The notes under the pieces: model-generated | Database searches by the model: none | What the model saw: the letters and a program-made list of their open reading frames with translations, nothing else | What the model was told of the DNA's origin: nothing | Part shown: in pieces, positions 1 to 9,259 of the stretch | How the letters are laid out: the number at the start of each line of letters is the position of its first letter | How positions within the stretch are numbered: the stretch's first letter is position 1 | Assembly: GCA_030447925.1 (NCBI GenBank) | Contig: JAUJNX010000001.1 | Span: forward strand, 612,767 to 676,766 | Source of the DNA: Egibacteraceae bacterium | GTDB taxonomy: Bacteria > Actinomycetota > Nitriliruptoria > Euzebyales > Egibacteraceae | Length of the DNA stretch: 64,000 nucleotides | Direction of reading: 5' to 3' | Translations under genes and position numbers: made by a program

Positions 1-507
1 CAGCGCGGGGGCGTCGGCGAACGACGCGGTCACCGAGCGGCCGGCGGACGCCACGCCCTCGACCAGGGACTGGCCCTGCAGGCGGGCGGCGCGCGAGGTC
101 TCGGTGGCCAGCACCGCGGTGCCCCGGCGCGCCTCGCGCGCGCCCTCGGTCGCCGTCGACCGGGCGGTCCGCGACAGCGCGCCCCAGCCCTCCGCGGCGC
201 CGGACCAGGCGGCCAGCCCCGCGCCCTGCACCGCGGGCACCACCACGCCCTCGACGCCGTCGACGGCCCGCAGGACCGCGTGGCCCGCGCCCAGCAGGGC
301 CGGGACCAGGGTGCGCTCGAGGCGGTCGAGCGTGGCGGCGACGGCGTGACCGGCGCGCCGCAGCGCCGCGGCCACCGTCAGCCACAGGCCCACGGCGACC
401 CGCCGGGCCTCGTCCACCGACCAGCCCAGGTTCCCCGCTCCCGCGCGCGGCGGCGCGGCCGGATGGGACGGCCGCTGGCCGTGGGATCGCGCGGGTGCCT
501 CGCTCAC
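1..507 (-). CDS. Hypothetical protein, runs off the left edge
   Basis: I do not recognise this protein. A GTG at 507 preceded by GAGGT eight bases upstream opens 169 codons without a stop down to the window edge, with GC-rich third positions typical of real genes here. The visible part has a Pro/Arg/Ala-rich start, then a long Ala/Leu/Arg helical stretch (for example LWLTVAAALRRAGHAV) that could lie on a membrane, and a segment rich in Ser/Thr/Arg. No catalytic motif is visible. The C-terminus is missing, so length and family cannot be judged. Confidence 0.5.
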   Translation of the reverse strand, partial: MSEAPARSHGQRPSHPAAPPRAGAGNLGWSVDEARRVAVGLWLTVAAALRRAGHAVAATLDRLERTLVPALLGAGHAVLRAVDGVEGVVVPAVQGAGLAAWSGAAEGWGALSRTARSTATEGAREARRGTAVLATETSRAARLQGQSLVEGVASAGRSVTASFADAPAL

Positions 508-603
508 TGGTCGCTACCTCACCGGTCGCGGAACGGAAGTGTGCCCTGCCCGATCCTCTCCCGTTCGCTGAACCACCAGTGTGGGTCGCGCGCGGGGGGC
601 CCG

Positions 604-1008
604 TCACCCCGCCCTGTTGGCCGTCCGTCCGTCGTCCACGTCCGGGACCCGCGGGAAGGGCGGGACGGGGCGCCCCAGCGCCTGGGCCAGCACGACCTCC
701 TGCCCGGCCGCCCACCCCGCGCCGTTGGCGACCTGGGAGTTCACGCCCCAGCAGAAGCGGTCGGCGGCGTCCGCGGCCAGCCGGTCCTCCCCGTAGAGGT
801 TGCCCCGGTCCAGGTCGCCGGCCCGCAGCCGCGCCGCCGCGTGCTTCGCCCAGCGCACCCGCGCGGCGAGCAGGTCGGGGCAGCGGGCCGGGACCGCCGT
901 GGTCGCGGCGGCGTCGCGCGCGACGGCGTCCAGGGCGGCGGGGTCCCCGGGCACGGCCGCCACGGCGGCGTCGGCGCGCACGTCCAGCGCGGCGACCGTG
1001 ACGAGCAT
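604..1008 (-). CDS. Hypothetical protein (134 aa)
   Basis: Function unknown. The ATG at 1008 has a textbook AGGAGG five bases upstream, which favours it over an in-frame GTG at 1083 that would add 25 residues. The protein is Ala-rich in the first half; the second half has a more constrained, conserved-looking stretch with Trp, Asn and Tyr (GNLYGEDRLAADAADRFCWG). No transmembrane segment or signal peptide. It lies 152 bases downstream of the FAD oxidoreductase on the same strand and could be co-transcribed with it. No family assigned. Confidence 0.55.
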   Translation of the reverse strand: MLVTVAALDVRADAAVAAVPGDPAALDAVARDAAATTAVPARCPDLLAARVRWAKHAAARLRAGDLDRGNLYGEDRLAADAADRFCWGVNSQVANGAGWAAGQEVVLAQALGRPVPPFPRVPDVDDGRTANRAG

Positions 1009-1160
1009 CGCGGCCTCCTGGCCCGCCCGCGCCACCGCCGACCGGGCGGCGTCGGTGGCGCCGAGGCGTCGAGGGGCGGTCACGGTTCGTGGCCCACGCG
1101 ACGATCTCGTCGTGGAGGGGGCTCGCCGACTTCGGCAGGCGTTGCCGATGACGAGCGGCC

Positions 1161-2527
1161 TCACCCGTCGAGGTCGTCCACGGCGGCGAGCACGCCGCGG
1201 TGGAAGGTCGGGAAGGCGTAGATCATCGACCGCAGGCGCTCCAGCGGGACCTGCGCGTGCACGGCCAGGGTCAGCATCGACAGGACCTCCCCGCCGCGCG
1301 GACCGACCGAGGTCGCGCCGACCAGCACGTCGCGCTCCCCGTCGGCCACCAGCTTCAGGAACCCGTCGTTGCCCGGCCCGTGGACGTAGCCGCGCGAGGT
1401 CGACGGCACGTCGGTCCGTCCCACGCGCACGACCAGCCCGGCGTCGCGCGCCTCCTGCTCCGTCATCCCGACGCGCCCGACCTCCGGGTCGGTGAACGTC
1501 ACCCAGTTCTCGGCCGCGTACTCCGCCGCCCGCGGCTCCTTGCCGGTGATGTCGGCCACGGCGATGCCGGCCTGGTAGGTGGCGACGTGGGTGAAGGGCC
1601 CGTGCCCGGTGATGTCGCCGACCGCCCAGAGGCCGTCGGCGACGCGCATGTGGTCGTCGACCGGGACCGACCGGCCGCCGTCGTCCAGCCCCACGCTGTC
1701 CAGGCCGATCCCGGCGAGGTTGGGTCTGCGGCCCGTGGCCACGAGCAGCCGCTCGGCGGGCACCGCGGAGCCGTCGTCCAGCTCCAGGCGGACGCCGTCG
1801 CCCTCGGCCGCGACGGCGGTGGCGCGGACGCCGAAGCGCACGTCGATGCCCTCCCGGCGGAAGACGTCGGCGACGACCTCCCCGGCCTCCGGCTCCTCCT
1901 TGGGCAGGAGGCGGTCGCCGTGCTGGACGAGCGTCACGCGGGTGCCGAAGCGGGTGAACACCTGCGCCAGCTCCGACCCGACCGGCCCGCCGCCGAGCAC
2001 GACGAGCGACCCCGGCGCCCGTTCCGCCTTGACCGCGTCGCGGTTGGTCCAGTACGGGACCTGGTCCAGGCCGTCGATCGACGGGAGCTGCGGGGCGGTC
2101 CCGGTGGCCAGGACCACCCGCGCCGGGCGCGGAGCACGCGGTCGCCGACCCTGACCCGCCCGGGCCCGTCCAGGACCCCGGCGGCGCGGACGAGGTGCCC
2201 GCCCTTGGCCGTGAAGCGCTCCGCGGCGGCGGTGTCGTCCCAGTCCGCGGTGACCTCGCGCACCCGCGCGGCGAGCGGCGCCCAGTCCGGGCGCACGTCC
2301 GCGGCACCGGCGAGCTGGGCGACCCGGCGCGCCTCCGCCAGCACCTCGGCCGCGCGCACCATCGCCTTGGTCGGGATGCAGGCGTAGTAGGGGCACTCAC
2401 CACCGACCAGGTGCGGTTCGAGCGCCACGACCGCCATGCCCCTGGCGACCAGCGCGTTGGCGACCTCCTCGCCGCCGGGCCCCATGCCCAGCACGATGAC
2501 GTCGACCTCGTCGGGAACCTCAGCCAT
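1161..2527 (-). pseudogene. FAD-dependent pyridine nucleotide-disulfide oxidoreductase, frameshifted
   Basis: Class I flavoprotein disulfide reductase (dihydrolipoamide dehydrogenase / mercuric reductase superfamily). The N-terminal part from ATG 2527 shows the FAD site GMGPGGEEVANALVARG and the redox pair GGECPYYACIPTK (CxxxxC). The NAD site LVVLGGGPVGSELAQVF, the second FAD motif LWAVGDITGHGPF and the dimerisation domain are in another frame, so one base is gained or lost near 2110-2135 in a G/C-only tract. At the C-terminus the usual HxHPTxSE region reads YAFPTFHRG: the catalytic-base His position is Phe, seen in actinobacterial relatives that are not lipoamide dehydrogenases. Substrate unknown. 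Either a sequence error or a recent pseudogene. It diverges from the aldehyde dehydrogenase. Confidence 0.8.
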
Positions 2528-2746
2528 CTCCGGCCCTCCGCTGCTCGAGCGCGAACCCCGCCAGCCTTCCACGGAACGGGGTCCTTCGGCGACCGGCGTC
2601 GATCCGGCCTGTGGACGGGTTCGCGATGGCGCCATCGCGCGCCGCGATCGGCGGCCGCGCCGCCGTCGGTGTCCCGCGCCGGGGAGTTCCTGCACGATGG
2701 GGGAGCCGCGGGCCCTCCCGGCCGCGCGCCGACCCTCGGAGGCACC

Positions 2747-4123
2747 GTGACGGGCACGATCACCAGCACCTCACCGGCCGACCCCGCCCGGGTCCTCGGC
2801 GAGTTCCCGGAGGCGGGCGCCGCCGCGGTCGGCGCGGCGCTGGACGCCGCCCGCGCGGCCGCCGGCGACTGGGGGCGGGGTCCCGCGGCGGCTCGCGCCG
2901 CCGCCCTCCACGACGCCGCCGAGGCGGTCCGCGCCGCGGGCGACGACCTGGTGGACCTGGTCGTCGCGGAGGTCGGCAAGCCGCTGGTGGAGGCGCGCGC
3001 GGAGCTGGCCCGCGGCGTCGCGATCCTGCGCTACCACGCCCAGGGGGCCCTGGACCCCGACGGCGCGACCTACCCGTCGGCCGACGGGCGGACGCTGCTG
3101 ATGGCCCGGCGGTACCCCCTCGGCGTGGCGGGGCTGATCACGCCGTGGAACTTCCCCGTCGCGATCCCGCTGTGGAAGGCCGCGCCCGCGCTGGCCGCGG
3201 GCAACGCGGTCGTGTGGAAGCCGTCGCCCGAGGCGGCGGCGGTCGCGGACCGCCTCGGCGGGATCCTCGCCACCGTCCTGCCCGCCGGGGTCCTGTCGGT
3301 GGTGCAGGGCGGCGGCGACGCGGGCGCGGCCCTGGTCGACGGCGCCGACGGCGTGTCGTTCACCGGGTCGGTCGGCGTCGGCACGCGCGTCGCGCTGGCC
3401 GCGACCGCTCGCGGCATCCCCGTGCAGGCCGAGATGGGCGGGCTCAACGCCTCGGTCGTCCTGCCCGACGCCGACCTCGCCGCGACCGCCGCGACCGTCG
3501 CCGCCGCGGCGATGGGCTACGCGGGCCAGAAGTGCACCGCCACCAGCCGGGTGGTCGTGGTCGGGGACTCGGCGCCGTTCACCGACGCCCTGGTCGCCGC
3601 GGTCGACGCCCTGGTGGTCGGCGACCCGGCCGACGCCGCCACGGTCGTCGGGCCGGTGATCCGCGCCGACGCCGCCGCCGCGGTCGTCGCGGCCGCCGCC
3701 GCGGGCGGCACGGTCGCCACCGGGGGCGAGCGGCTGGACCGGCCCGGGTGGTTCGTGGCGCCGACGGTGGTGACCGGGGTCGACCCGCACGCCGACGTCG
3801 CCCAGCGCGAGGTCTTCGGCCCGATCACCGCGGTGCTCGGTGTCGCCGATGCCGACGAGGCCGTGCGCGTGACCAACGACGTGGAGTACGGCCTGGTGAC
3901 GGCGCTGTTCACGCGCGACCTCGACCGCGCCCTGGACCTCGCCGGGCGCTTCGACACCGGCATGGTCAAGGTCAACGCGCCGACCTCGGGCGTCGACCTC
4001 CACGCCCCGTTCGGTGGCGAGAAGCGCTCCAGCATCGGTCCGCGGGAACAGGGCAAGGCCGCGCGCGACTTCTACACCTCGACGCGGACCATCGCGATCT
4101 CACCCGCGGGCGCGCGTGCATGA
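2747..4123 (+). CDS. Aldehyde dehydrogenase family protein
   Basis: NAD(P)-dependent oxidation of an aldehyde to the acid in the cytoplasm. The GTG at 2747 has GGAGG at 2738-2742, giving 458 residues, close to the usual 460-500. Landmarks in order: TPWNFP (oxyanion Asn), cofactor loop SFTGSVGVG, general-base Glu229 in EMGGLNA, nucleophile Cys263 in AGQKCTATSR, and EVFGPI. The C-terminal SSIGPREQGKAARDFYT resembles the 2,5-dioxovalerate (alpha-ketoglutarate semialdehyde) dehydrogenase group, so a sugar-acid or short semialdehyde substrate is possible, but nearby genes do not confirm this. It starts 220 bases from, and divergent to, the flavin oxidoreductase. Confidence 0.9.
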   Translation: MTGTITSTSPADPARVLGEFPEAGAAAVGAALDAARAAAGDWGRGPAAARAAALHDAAEAVRAAGDDLVDLVVAEVGKPLVEARAELARGVAILRYHAQGALDPDGATYPSADGRTLLMARRYPLGVAGLITPWNFPVAIPLWKAAPALAAGNAVVWKPSPEAAAVADRLGGILATVLPAGVLSVVQGGGDAGAALVDGADGVSFTGSVGVGTRVALAATARGIPVQAEMGGLNASVVLPDADLAATAATVAAAAMGYAGQKCTATSRVVVVGDSAPFTDALVAAVDALVVGDPADAATVVGPVIRADAAAAVVAAAAAGGTVATGGERLDRPGWFVAPTVVTGVDPHADVAQREVFGPITAVLGVADADEAVRVTNDVEYGLVTALFTRDLDRALDLAGRFDTGMVKVNAPTSGVDLHAPFGGEKRSSIGPREQGKAARDFYTSTRTIAISPAGARA

Positions 4124-4189
4124 ACGGGTCGTGACGGTGGGAACCTGATTCCCCACCCCCCATCCACCCGTGCCGCGAGGTCGCCCTCC

Positions 4190-4486
4190 ATGCCCATCCC
4201 CCCCAAGGACACCGTCGAGCGCGTCGTCTGGTACGCCCGGCGCGTCGGCCTGACGCTGGCCGGCACCGCCGTGCTGACGCTCGGTGTCATCACCCTCGTG
4301 ACCCCGGGGCCGGCGTTCCTGCTCATCCCGCTCGGGCTGGCGCTGCTCAGCGCCGCCGGGTTCGCCTGGGCCCAGCGCGCCCAGGCCAGCGCCAAGCGCG
4401 AGGGCCGCCGCCAGGCGCGCAACGCCCGCCGGCGCCTGGAGGCCCGCCGCCGCGGCCCGCGCGTGGACAGCCGCCCCAAGCGCTAG
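4190..4486 (+). CDS. PGPGW-type small membrane protein
   Basis: A 98-residue inner-membrane protein with two hydrophobic segments (about residues 22-40 and 42-62) joined by the turn LVTPGPAFLLIPLG, which matches the signature of the putative transmembrane PGPGW family. The C-terminal 30 residues are strongly basic (Arg/Lys-rich) and should stay on the cytoplasmic side. The family has no firmly established function. It stands alone, 66 bases after the aldehyde dehydrogenase, and converges with the epimerase gene. Confidence 0.75.
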   Translation: MPIPPKDTVERVVWYARRVGLTLAGTAVLTLGVITLVTPGPAFLLIPLGLALLSAAGFAWAQRAQASAKREGRRQARNARRRLEARRRGPRVDSRPKR

Positions 4487-4497
4487 CCGTCGGCGCC

Positions 4498-5418
4498 TCA
4501 GGGCGCGGCGCCCCCCGCCGCGGTCCACGCGTCCGCCACGATCCTGCGGATCGACGAACGGGCGGGCACCCACCCGAGCTCCGCGGTCAGCCGCCTGCTG
4601 TCGGCGACCAGAGCGGTCGCCTCGGCCGCGGGCGGACGGCGGTCGATGGGGACCCGGCGGCCGGTGACCTCCTCGACCACCTCCAGGACGCGCGCGACGG
4701 CGACCCCCTCGCCGCTTCCGACGTTGTACACGCGGTGCTCCCCGGGACGCACCGCCTCGAGCGCCATCACGTAGGCGTCGGCGACGTCCAAGACGTGGGT
4801 GAACTCGCGGGCCGCGGACCCGTCGCCGTTCAGCGGGAACGCGGGCTCGTCACCGTGCGCGACGGCCAGCGCGCGCGGGATCAGCCGCGTGGTGTCGCGG
4901 TCAGCGACCCCGTCCGCCCCGCCCGCGACGTTGAACGTACGCAGGGTGACGGCAGCGATGGCTCCGGCCGTGGCGGCGTCCGCGACGCAGTCCTCCGCCG
5001 CGCGCTTGGTCCGGGCGTAGGGCGTCGCCGGGGCGATCGGTGCAGCCTCGTCCAGCGGTTCCGGCCGGGCCGCGTACACCGCCCCGGTCGAGGCCAGCAC
5101 CACGCGCGGACGCGCCCCCGCGGCCGTGACCGCTTCGAGCAGCCCGATGGTCCCGGCCACGTTGGTCGCGTAGAACGCCAGCGGGTCGTCGTGGGAGGCC
5201 CGCGCCCGCGTGGCCGCCGCCAGGTGGCACACCCCGTCGAACGGTCCGTCGCCAAGCGCCTCCCTGACCGCGGCCGCGTCGCGCAGGTCGGCGACTCTGA
5301 CCCCCGCGGCTGCGGCTCCCGCCCGCCGCAGCTCCACGACCTCGTGGCCCGCCGCCCGCAGCCGCGGCACCAGCACCCGCCCGAGGTACCCGGTCGCGCC
5401 GGTGACCAGCACCCTCAT
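4498..5418 (-). CDS. NAD-dependent epimerase/dehydratase (GalE-like SDR)
   Basis: Extended short-chain dehydrogenase of 306 residues, the normal size for nucleotide-sugar epimerases. It begins at ATG 5418 with the Rossmann motif GATGYLG at residues 7-13, has the acidic NAD-binding DL, the active-site STGAVY and the catalytic pair YxxxK as YARTK. C-terminal FPLNGDGSAAREFTHV and VYNVGSGEG match UDP-glucose 4-epimerase relatives, so a UDP-hexose is the likely substrate, though nucleotide sugar and direction cannot be read from sequence. Its start codon overlaps the stop of the upstream XRE regulator (ATGA), so the two are translated as a unit. Confidence 0.85.
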   Translation of the reverse strand: MRVLVTGATGYLGRVLVPRLRAAGHEVVELRRAGAAAAGVRVADLRDAAAVREALGDGPFDGVCHLAAATRARASHDDPLAFYATNVAGTIGLLEAVTAAGARPRVVLASTGAVYAARPEPLDEAAPIAPATPYARTKRAAEDCVADAATAGAIAAVTLRTFNVAGGADGVADRDTTRLIPRALAVAHGDEPAFPLNGDGSAAREFTHVLDVADAYVMALEAVRPGEHRVYNVGSGEGVAVARVLEVVEEVTGRRVPIDRRPPAAEATALVADSRRLTAELGWVPARSSIRRIVADAWTAAGGAAP

Positions 5419-6824
5419 CGCAGCAACTCCGCCCGGGGCTCCCACGACAGCTGCACGCACGCCTCTGCGGCCGGTGCGAGCCGCCGCCGACCGATCTCGT
5501 CGAGGGTGAACGGGATCCCGGTCGCGCCCGGGCTCCCCGCACCCACCACCGCGCCCTCCGCGTTCTGCGACACCAGGTCGCCGAACACCAGGTCGAACAC
5601 GTCGGCGTCGACGACCGCGACGGTCAGGATCTCGCCGGCCAGGGTCAGGGCGTCGACACCGAAGCCGAGCCAGTGGACCCGGACCGCTCCCGCCCGGCGC
5701 GCTGCCTCCAACGTCCGGAACGGCTCGTCGCCCGCGTAATCCAGCGGCTGCCCGGTCCCGTCGTGCTCGGTCTGGCCGAGGAACTCCTCGCTGAACTCCC
5801 GCATGATGCCGCGCCACAGGTCGAAGTCGGCGTCGTGAGCCGCGGGCAGGGCACTGGACGGCTGGAACACGCCGGCGGGGACCACATGCGCCGTCCCGCC
5901 GGCCACCGCAACCCGCCGTGCGTCCCGTTCGTGCAGGAAGAACGTCGCGTCCGTCCGGGACCTGCGCAGGGTGAGGGTATTGATCGACGGCAGCACCGGT
6001 CGCCGGCCGAGGTCGAGCGGGTCGCCGACGAGTCGGCGGAACGGCAGGCGGGGCCACATCCGGCCCGGCGCCGGGTCGTCCTCCACCACCGAGACCGCAC
6101 CGGCGAGTTCGTGGGCGACCGCCTCGCAGACGTCCAGCATGGCGAAGTAGGTGGTGTCGGCGAACTCCAGGGTGATCGAGCCCTCCGTCTGCAGCGCGGT
6201 GAGCCGGTAGCCGACACGGTTCTCGAACAGCGCCGGCGGATCGAGCGCGCGCAGCGCGTGCGAGTAGCGCGCCTCGCGGCGGAGCGGGTCGACGAGCGGA
6301 CGAACCGGCGCGCTTGCGGCTTCCCTGCCCGTCACGACCGATGGGGGAGGGGCCGCCGCCCACCGGCAGGCCACGTCCTCCAGCGGTACGGGCGAGCGTG
6401 TGATCCACCCGGGTCGGGTCAGGAGCCAGGGATGTGCGCGGTCGGCACCGTGGAGGAGGAGCGCCACGTCGGCCATCTCGCGGCGCCGGTCGTTGAGGGT
6501 GCGCCGGACCGACCGCCAGCGGGCACGGTCGATGTCGTCGGTAGCCGGAATGCGGCTCGGAGCCGTCGATGCGGGACGGGCGAAGCCGAGGGCATCGGGC
6601 TCCTCCTCGAACACGGCGGCGAGCAGGCGGCGGGTGATGGGGTCGGGCCACTGGATGACCCCGCGCTCGTACCTGCTGAGCGCGTTCTCCGTGAGCGCGG
6701 CGTTCGCCCCTTCCGCCGCGGCGAGCAGGTTGTAGCGCTCCACCACCTCGCGTTGCGACCAGGCACGACGGTCGCGCAGCGATCGCAACGCGCGGTTGGG
6801 GCTGGTCCCGTGTCGGCTGTCCAT
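5415..6824 (-). CDS. XRE-family HTH protein with large C-terminal domain
   Basis: 469 residues. Residues about 14-62 form an XRE-type helix-turn-helix (SQREVVERYN, then LTENALSRYERGVIQWPD), so it should bind DNA. The rest is unlike the usual short XRE repressors: a middle region of about 200 residues and a C-terminal part with GIMREFSEEFLGQ, which resembles the core of a Nudix box (REUxEExGU) but lacks the full upstream glycine/glutamate spacing. A ligand-sensing domain derived from a Nudix fold is my inference. It overlaps the epimerase by four bases and probably regulates its own operon. Confidence 0.75.
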   Translation of the reverse strand: MDSRHGTSPNRALRSLRDRRAWSQREVVERYNLLAAAEGANAALTENALSRYERGVIQWPDPITRRLLAAVFEEEPDALGFARPASTAPSRIPATDDIDRARWRSVRRTLNDRRREMADVALLLHGADRAHPWLLTRPGWITRSPVPLEDVACRWAAAPPPSVVTGREAASAPVRPLVDPLRREARYSHALRALDPPALFENRVGYRLTALQTEGSITLEFADTTYFAMLDVCEAVAHELAGAVSVVEDDPAPGRMWPRLPFRRLVGDPLDLGRRPVLPSINTLTLRRSRTDATFFLHERDARRVAVAGGTAHVVPAGVFQPSSALPAAHDADFDLWRGIMREFSEEFLGQTEHDGTGQPLDYAGDEPFRTLEAARRAGAVRVHWLGFGVDALTLAGEILTVAVVDADVFDLVFGDLVSQNAEGAVVGAGSPGATGIPFTLDEIGRRRLAPAAEACVQLSWEPRAELLR

Positions 6825-6964
6825 GTGCCGGAGTCTCGCGCGCGTGGCCTCGCGCGCGTGCCAGTGGCTGCCTACTCGATGCCGAATGATCGCCCCCTCG
6901 CCGCCCTTCCGGCCGGCGGGGCCCCGCGCTTCGCTCTTCGCGGAGAGGAGGCGGGACGATATTC

Positions 6965-7270
6965 GTGAGTTGGATCCGCGACGACCGGCCGCGCTGGCGC
7001 GTGCGGATGGTCTTCGCGCTTGACGACCCGGCGGCGGGGCACGGCCGGTCGGACGCGGTTCGGCTGGAGCAGACCATGGCCGCGACCGGTCAGGTGCGGG
7101 CGCCCCGCGCCGCCTTCGGAGGAGGGGAGTTGGCGGTCGAGGTCGTGGTCAAGGCGGTGGACGACGTCGCGGCGACGGTTGTGGGACTCACCGTGCTGGA
7201 CTGCGCGGTCAGGGACGTGCCGGGACTCGTCCTGGGCGATCTGCGGTGGCGGGCCGCCACGTCGGTCTGA
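6965..7270 (+). CDS. Hypothetical protein (101 aa)
   Basis: Not recognised. The GTG at 6965 lies behind a purine-rich GGAGAGGAGG tract, and an ATG at 7007 is an alternative start. The predicted protein alternates short strands with Val/Ala-rich stretches (AVEVVVKAVDDVAATVVGLTV), compatible with a small alpha/beta or ferredoxin-like fold. It has no signal peptide or membrane segment. It diverges from the XRE regulator and sits alone on the plus strand before the convergent amt transcript. Confidence 0.45.
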   Translation: MSWIRDDRPRWRVRMVFALDDPAAGHGRSDAVRLEQTMAATGQVRAPRAAFGGGELAVEVVVKAVDDVAATVVGLTVLDCAVRDVPGLVLGDLRWRAATSV

Positions 7271-7326
7271 GGGCTCCGGCTGCGACGATCCGAGCCGAGC
7301 CCGCCGCGTCCCGCACGGGGCCGGTC

Positions 7327-7530
7327 TCAGTGGCGCTCGTGGGGTGGGACGGTGGGCTTGTCCTGCTCGACGGCGGGGTGGTGGCCGGGGCGGTTGTCCT
7401 CCGGGATGGGGCCGCCGCGGCCCTCGTCGTCGGGGGCGTCGAGGTCCTGGGCGCGGATCTCGGTGCCCTGCTCACCGACCGAGCCGAGGCCGCTGCGTCG
7501 GAGTTCCGGCTGCTGTGGGGTGGCGCTCAT
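7327..7530 (-). CDS. Small hydrophilic protein coupled to amt
   Basis: A 67-residue, highly charged Pro/Glu/His-rich protein, probably disordered. Its ATG at 7530 overlaps the stop codon of the ammonium transporter (ATGA), the same coupling used throughout this genome, and this is the main argument that it is real. No known domain is visible. GlnK, the usual partner gene of amt, is absent here and this protein does not resemble PII. Confidence 0.45.
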   Translation of the reverse strand: MSATPQQPELRRSGLGSVGEQGTEIRAQDLDAPDDEGRGGPIPEDNRPGHHPAVEQDKPTVPPHERH

Positions 7531-9053
7531 GGTCTCCACCACTCCCCGGTCTGGTCGGTCCTGACACCCGCCGGCAGGTCGTCGGCGTCGTCGATGATCG
7601 CGAAGTCGGGGTAACCCAGGACCCCCAGCTCCTCGACGTCCAGGCCGACGCGCTCGTCCTCCGGCCGTGACCGGATGGGCGCCACCGCGTCCTGCAGCCG
7701 GAAGTAGGCGTAGGACAGCCCGCAGCCGTAGACCAGGATCACCAGGCAGGCGACCAGCTGGGCCGCGAGCTGCCCCCAGCCCGCCGAGCCGTAGAGCACG
7801 CCGGTGACGGCCCCCTCCACGCCGTTGTAGCCGCCCCCGTAGGTGCCGTCGGCGAACACCCCGACCGCCACCAGCCCCAGCAGCCCGCAGACCAGGTGCA
7901 CCGTCACCGCCCCGACGGGGTCGTCGATGCGCAGGCGGTGCTCCAGGATCGGCGCGACCACCACCACCACGGTGCCGGCGATCGCGCCGATGACGAAGGC
8001 GGCCCACGGCGCGATGAACGCGCAGGGTCCGGTGACCGCGACGAGCCCGCCGAGCATCCCGTTGGCGATCATGCCCGGGTCGGGCTTGCCGAGCCGCAGG
8101 TAGCTGGTGACCAGGGCGGCGACGGTGCCCGCGGCGGCCGCCAGCGCCGTGTTCGCCGCCACCACGGCGAAGCGGGTGTCGGTCGCGGCGAACGTCGAGG
8201 CCGCGTTGAACCCGAACCAGCCGAACAGCAGGATGAACGTCCCCAGCAGGGCCAGCGGGATGTTGTGCCCCGGGATCACCCGCGCCGTCCCGTCGCGCCG
8301 GTACTTGCCCATGCGCGGTCCCAGGACGATCGCGCCGGTCAGCGCGGCGGCCCCGCCGATGCCGTGCACCACCCCGGAGCCGGCGAAGTCCACGACGCCG
8401 TTGCCCAGCCCCAGGTTGGTGCCCAGGGTGGACAGCCACCCGCCGCCCCACACCCACGCCCCGTAGAGCGGGAAGTACACCGCGCCGCAGAACAGCCCCC
8501 ACCACACGAAGGCGCCGAAGCGCCAGCGCTCCTGCATCGCCCCGGTCGGGATCGTCGCCGCGGTGTCCATGAAGGCGGCCTGGAACAGGAAGAAGGCCAG
8601 CGCGCCGGGGCTGGTGGCGCCGGAGAGGAAGAAGCCGCCGACGCCGAACAGCCCGGTCTCCACGCTTGGCCACAGCCGCCCGGCGGGTTCGGTCAGCCCG
8701 ATCGCCGGCACGGCGACGGCGGCGAACTGCAGCCCGTAGCCGACCGCGAAGTAGGCGACCATCGCGAGCCCGAAGACGGTGAAGTTCTGCAGGGCGACCT
8801 GCGCGGCGTTCTTCGCGCGGGTGTAGCCGCTCTCCACCATCGCGAAGCCGGCCTGCATGAACACGACCAGGGCGCCGCCGAGCACGACGAGCAGGAGGTT
8901 GAGCCCCACCTCGTTGCGCAGGACGCGCTCCTCGAGCGTCCCGTCCAAGGGGACGCCGACCGTCGGCTCCTGCGCCAGCGCCGCCTGCGCGACACCCACG
9001 AGCAGCAGCGCCACCACGCCGCCGACGACCACGACCCGCCTGCCTGGCCTCAT
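7527..9053 (-). CDS. amt: Ammonium transporter Amt
   Basis: Inner-membrane channel of the Amt/MEP/Rh family for uptake of ammonium as NH3/NH4+. The 508-residue protein starts at ATG 9053 with GGAGG eight bases upstream. The N-terminus is a signal-like hydrophobic segment (residues about 6-27) as in many Amt proteins, followed by the expected eleven helices. The family signature FMDTAATIPTGAM and both pore histidines (GVVHGIGG and VTVHLVCG) are present. It has a 50-residue hydrophilic tail. The gene is divergent from a substrate-binding lipoprotein across a 206-base AT-richer intergenic region. Confidence 0.95.
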   Translation of the reverse strand: MRPGRRVVVVGGVVALLLVGVAQAALAQEPTVGVPLDGTLEERVLRNEVGLNLLLVVLGGALVVFMQAGFAMVESGYTRAKNAAQVALQNFTVFGLAMVAYFAVGYGLQFAAVAVPAIGLTEPAGRLWPSVETGLFGVGGFFLSGATSPGALAFFLFQAAFMDTAATIPTGAMQERWRFGAFVWWGLFCGAVYFPLYGAWVWGGGWLSTLGTNLGLGNGVVDFAGSGVVHGIGGAAALTGAIVLGPRMGKYRRDGTARVIPGHNIPLALLGTFILLFGWFGFNAASTFAATDTRFAVVAANTALAAAAGTVAALVTSYLRLGKPDPGMIANGMLGGLVAVTGPCAFIAPWAAFVIGAIAGTVVVVVAPILEHRLRIDDPVGAVTVHLVCGLLGLVAVGVFADGTYGGGYNGVEGAVTGVLYGSAGWGQLAAQLVACLVILVYGCGLSYAYFRLQDAVAPIRSRPEDERVGLDVEELGVLGYPDFAIIDDADDLPAGVRTDQTGEWWRP

Positions 9054-9113
9054 GCGACCGTTCCTCCCCGTCGAGGGTCCGCAGGGTTGTAACCAGATGA
9101 GCAGCCCAGTGCA

Positions 9114-9142
9114 ATATTGGGCCCCCCTTGGCAAGATTCCAA
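9114..9142 (-). promoter_or_regulatory. Candidate promoter of amt
   Basis: Read on the minus strand: TTGGAA (9142-9137), 17-base spacer, CAATAT (9119-9114), about 60 bases before the amt start. The area is the most AT-rich part of the intergenic region and carries further imperfect repeats (TTGCAACATTG, GGTTGTAACC), which could hold a nitrogen-regulator site; I could not match a GlnR or AmtR box convincingly. Confidence 0.4.
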
Positions 9143-9189
9143 TGTCTGTTTTGTTGCAACATTGTCGATGGGCCCGGTGGGGAGGGCCC

Positions 9190-9218
9190 TTGGCAGTGTC
9201 CGGAAGGGAACCTAGGCT
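9190..9218 (+). promoter_or_regulatory. Candidate promoter of the substrate-binding protein gene
   Basis: TTGGCA at 9190-9195, a 17-base spacer and TAGGCT at 9213-9218, a good match to a housekeeping sigma-70 promoter with optimal spacing. The ATG at 9260 is about 35 bases downstream of the expected start site. Confidence 0.55.
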
Positions 9219-9259
9219 ACCCACGAGCCGAGGTAAGTCAGCAAAAGGTGTGAATTTAG

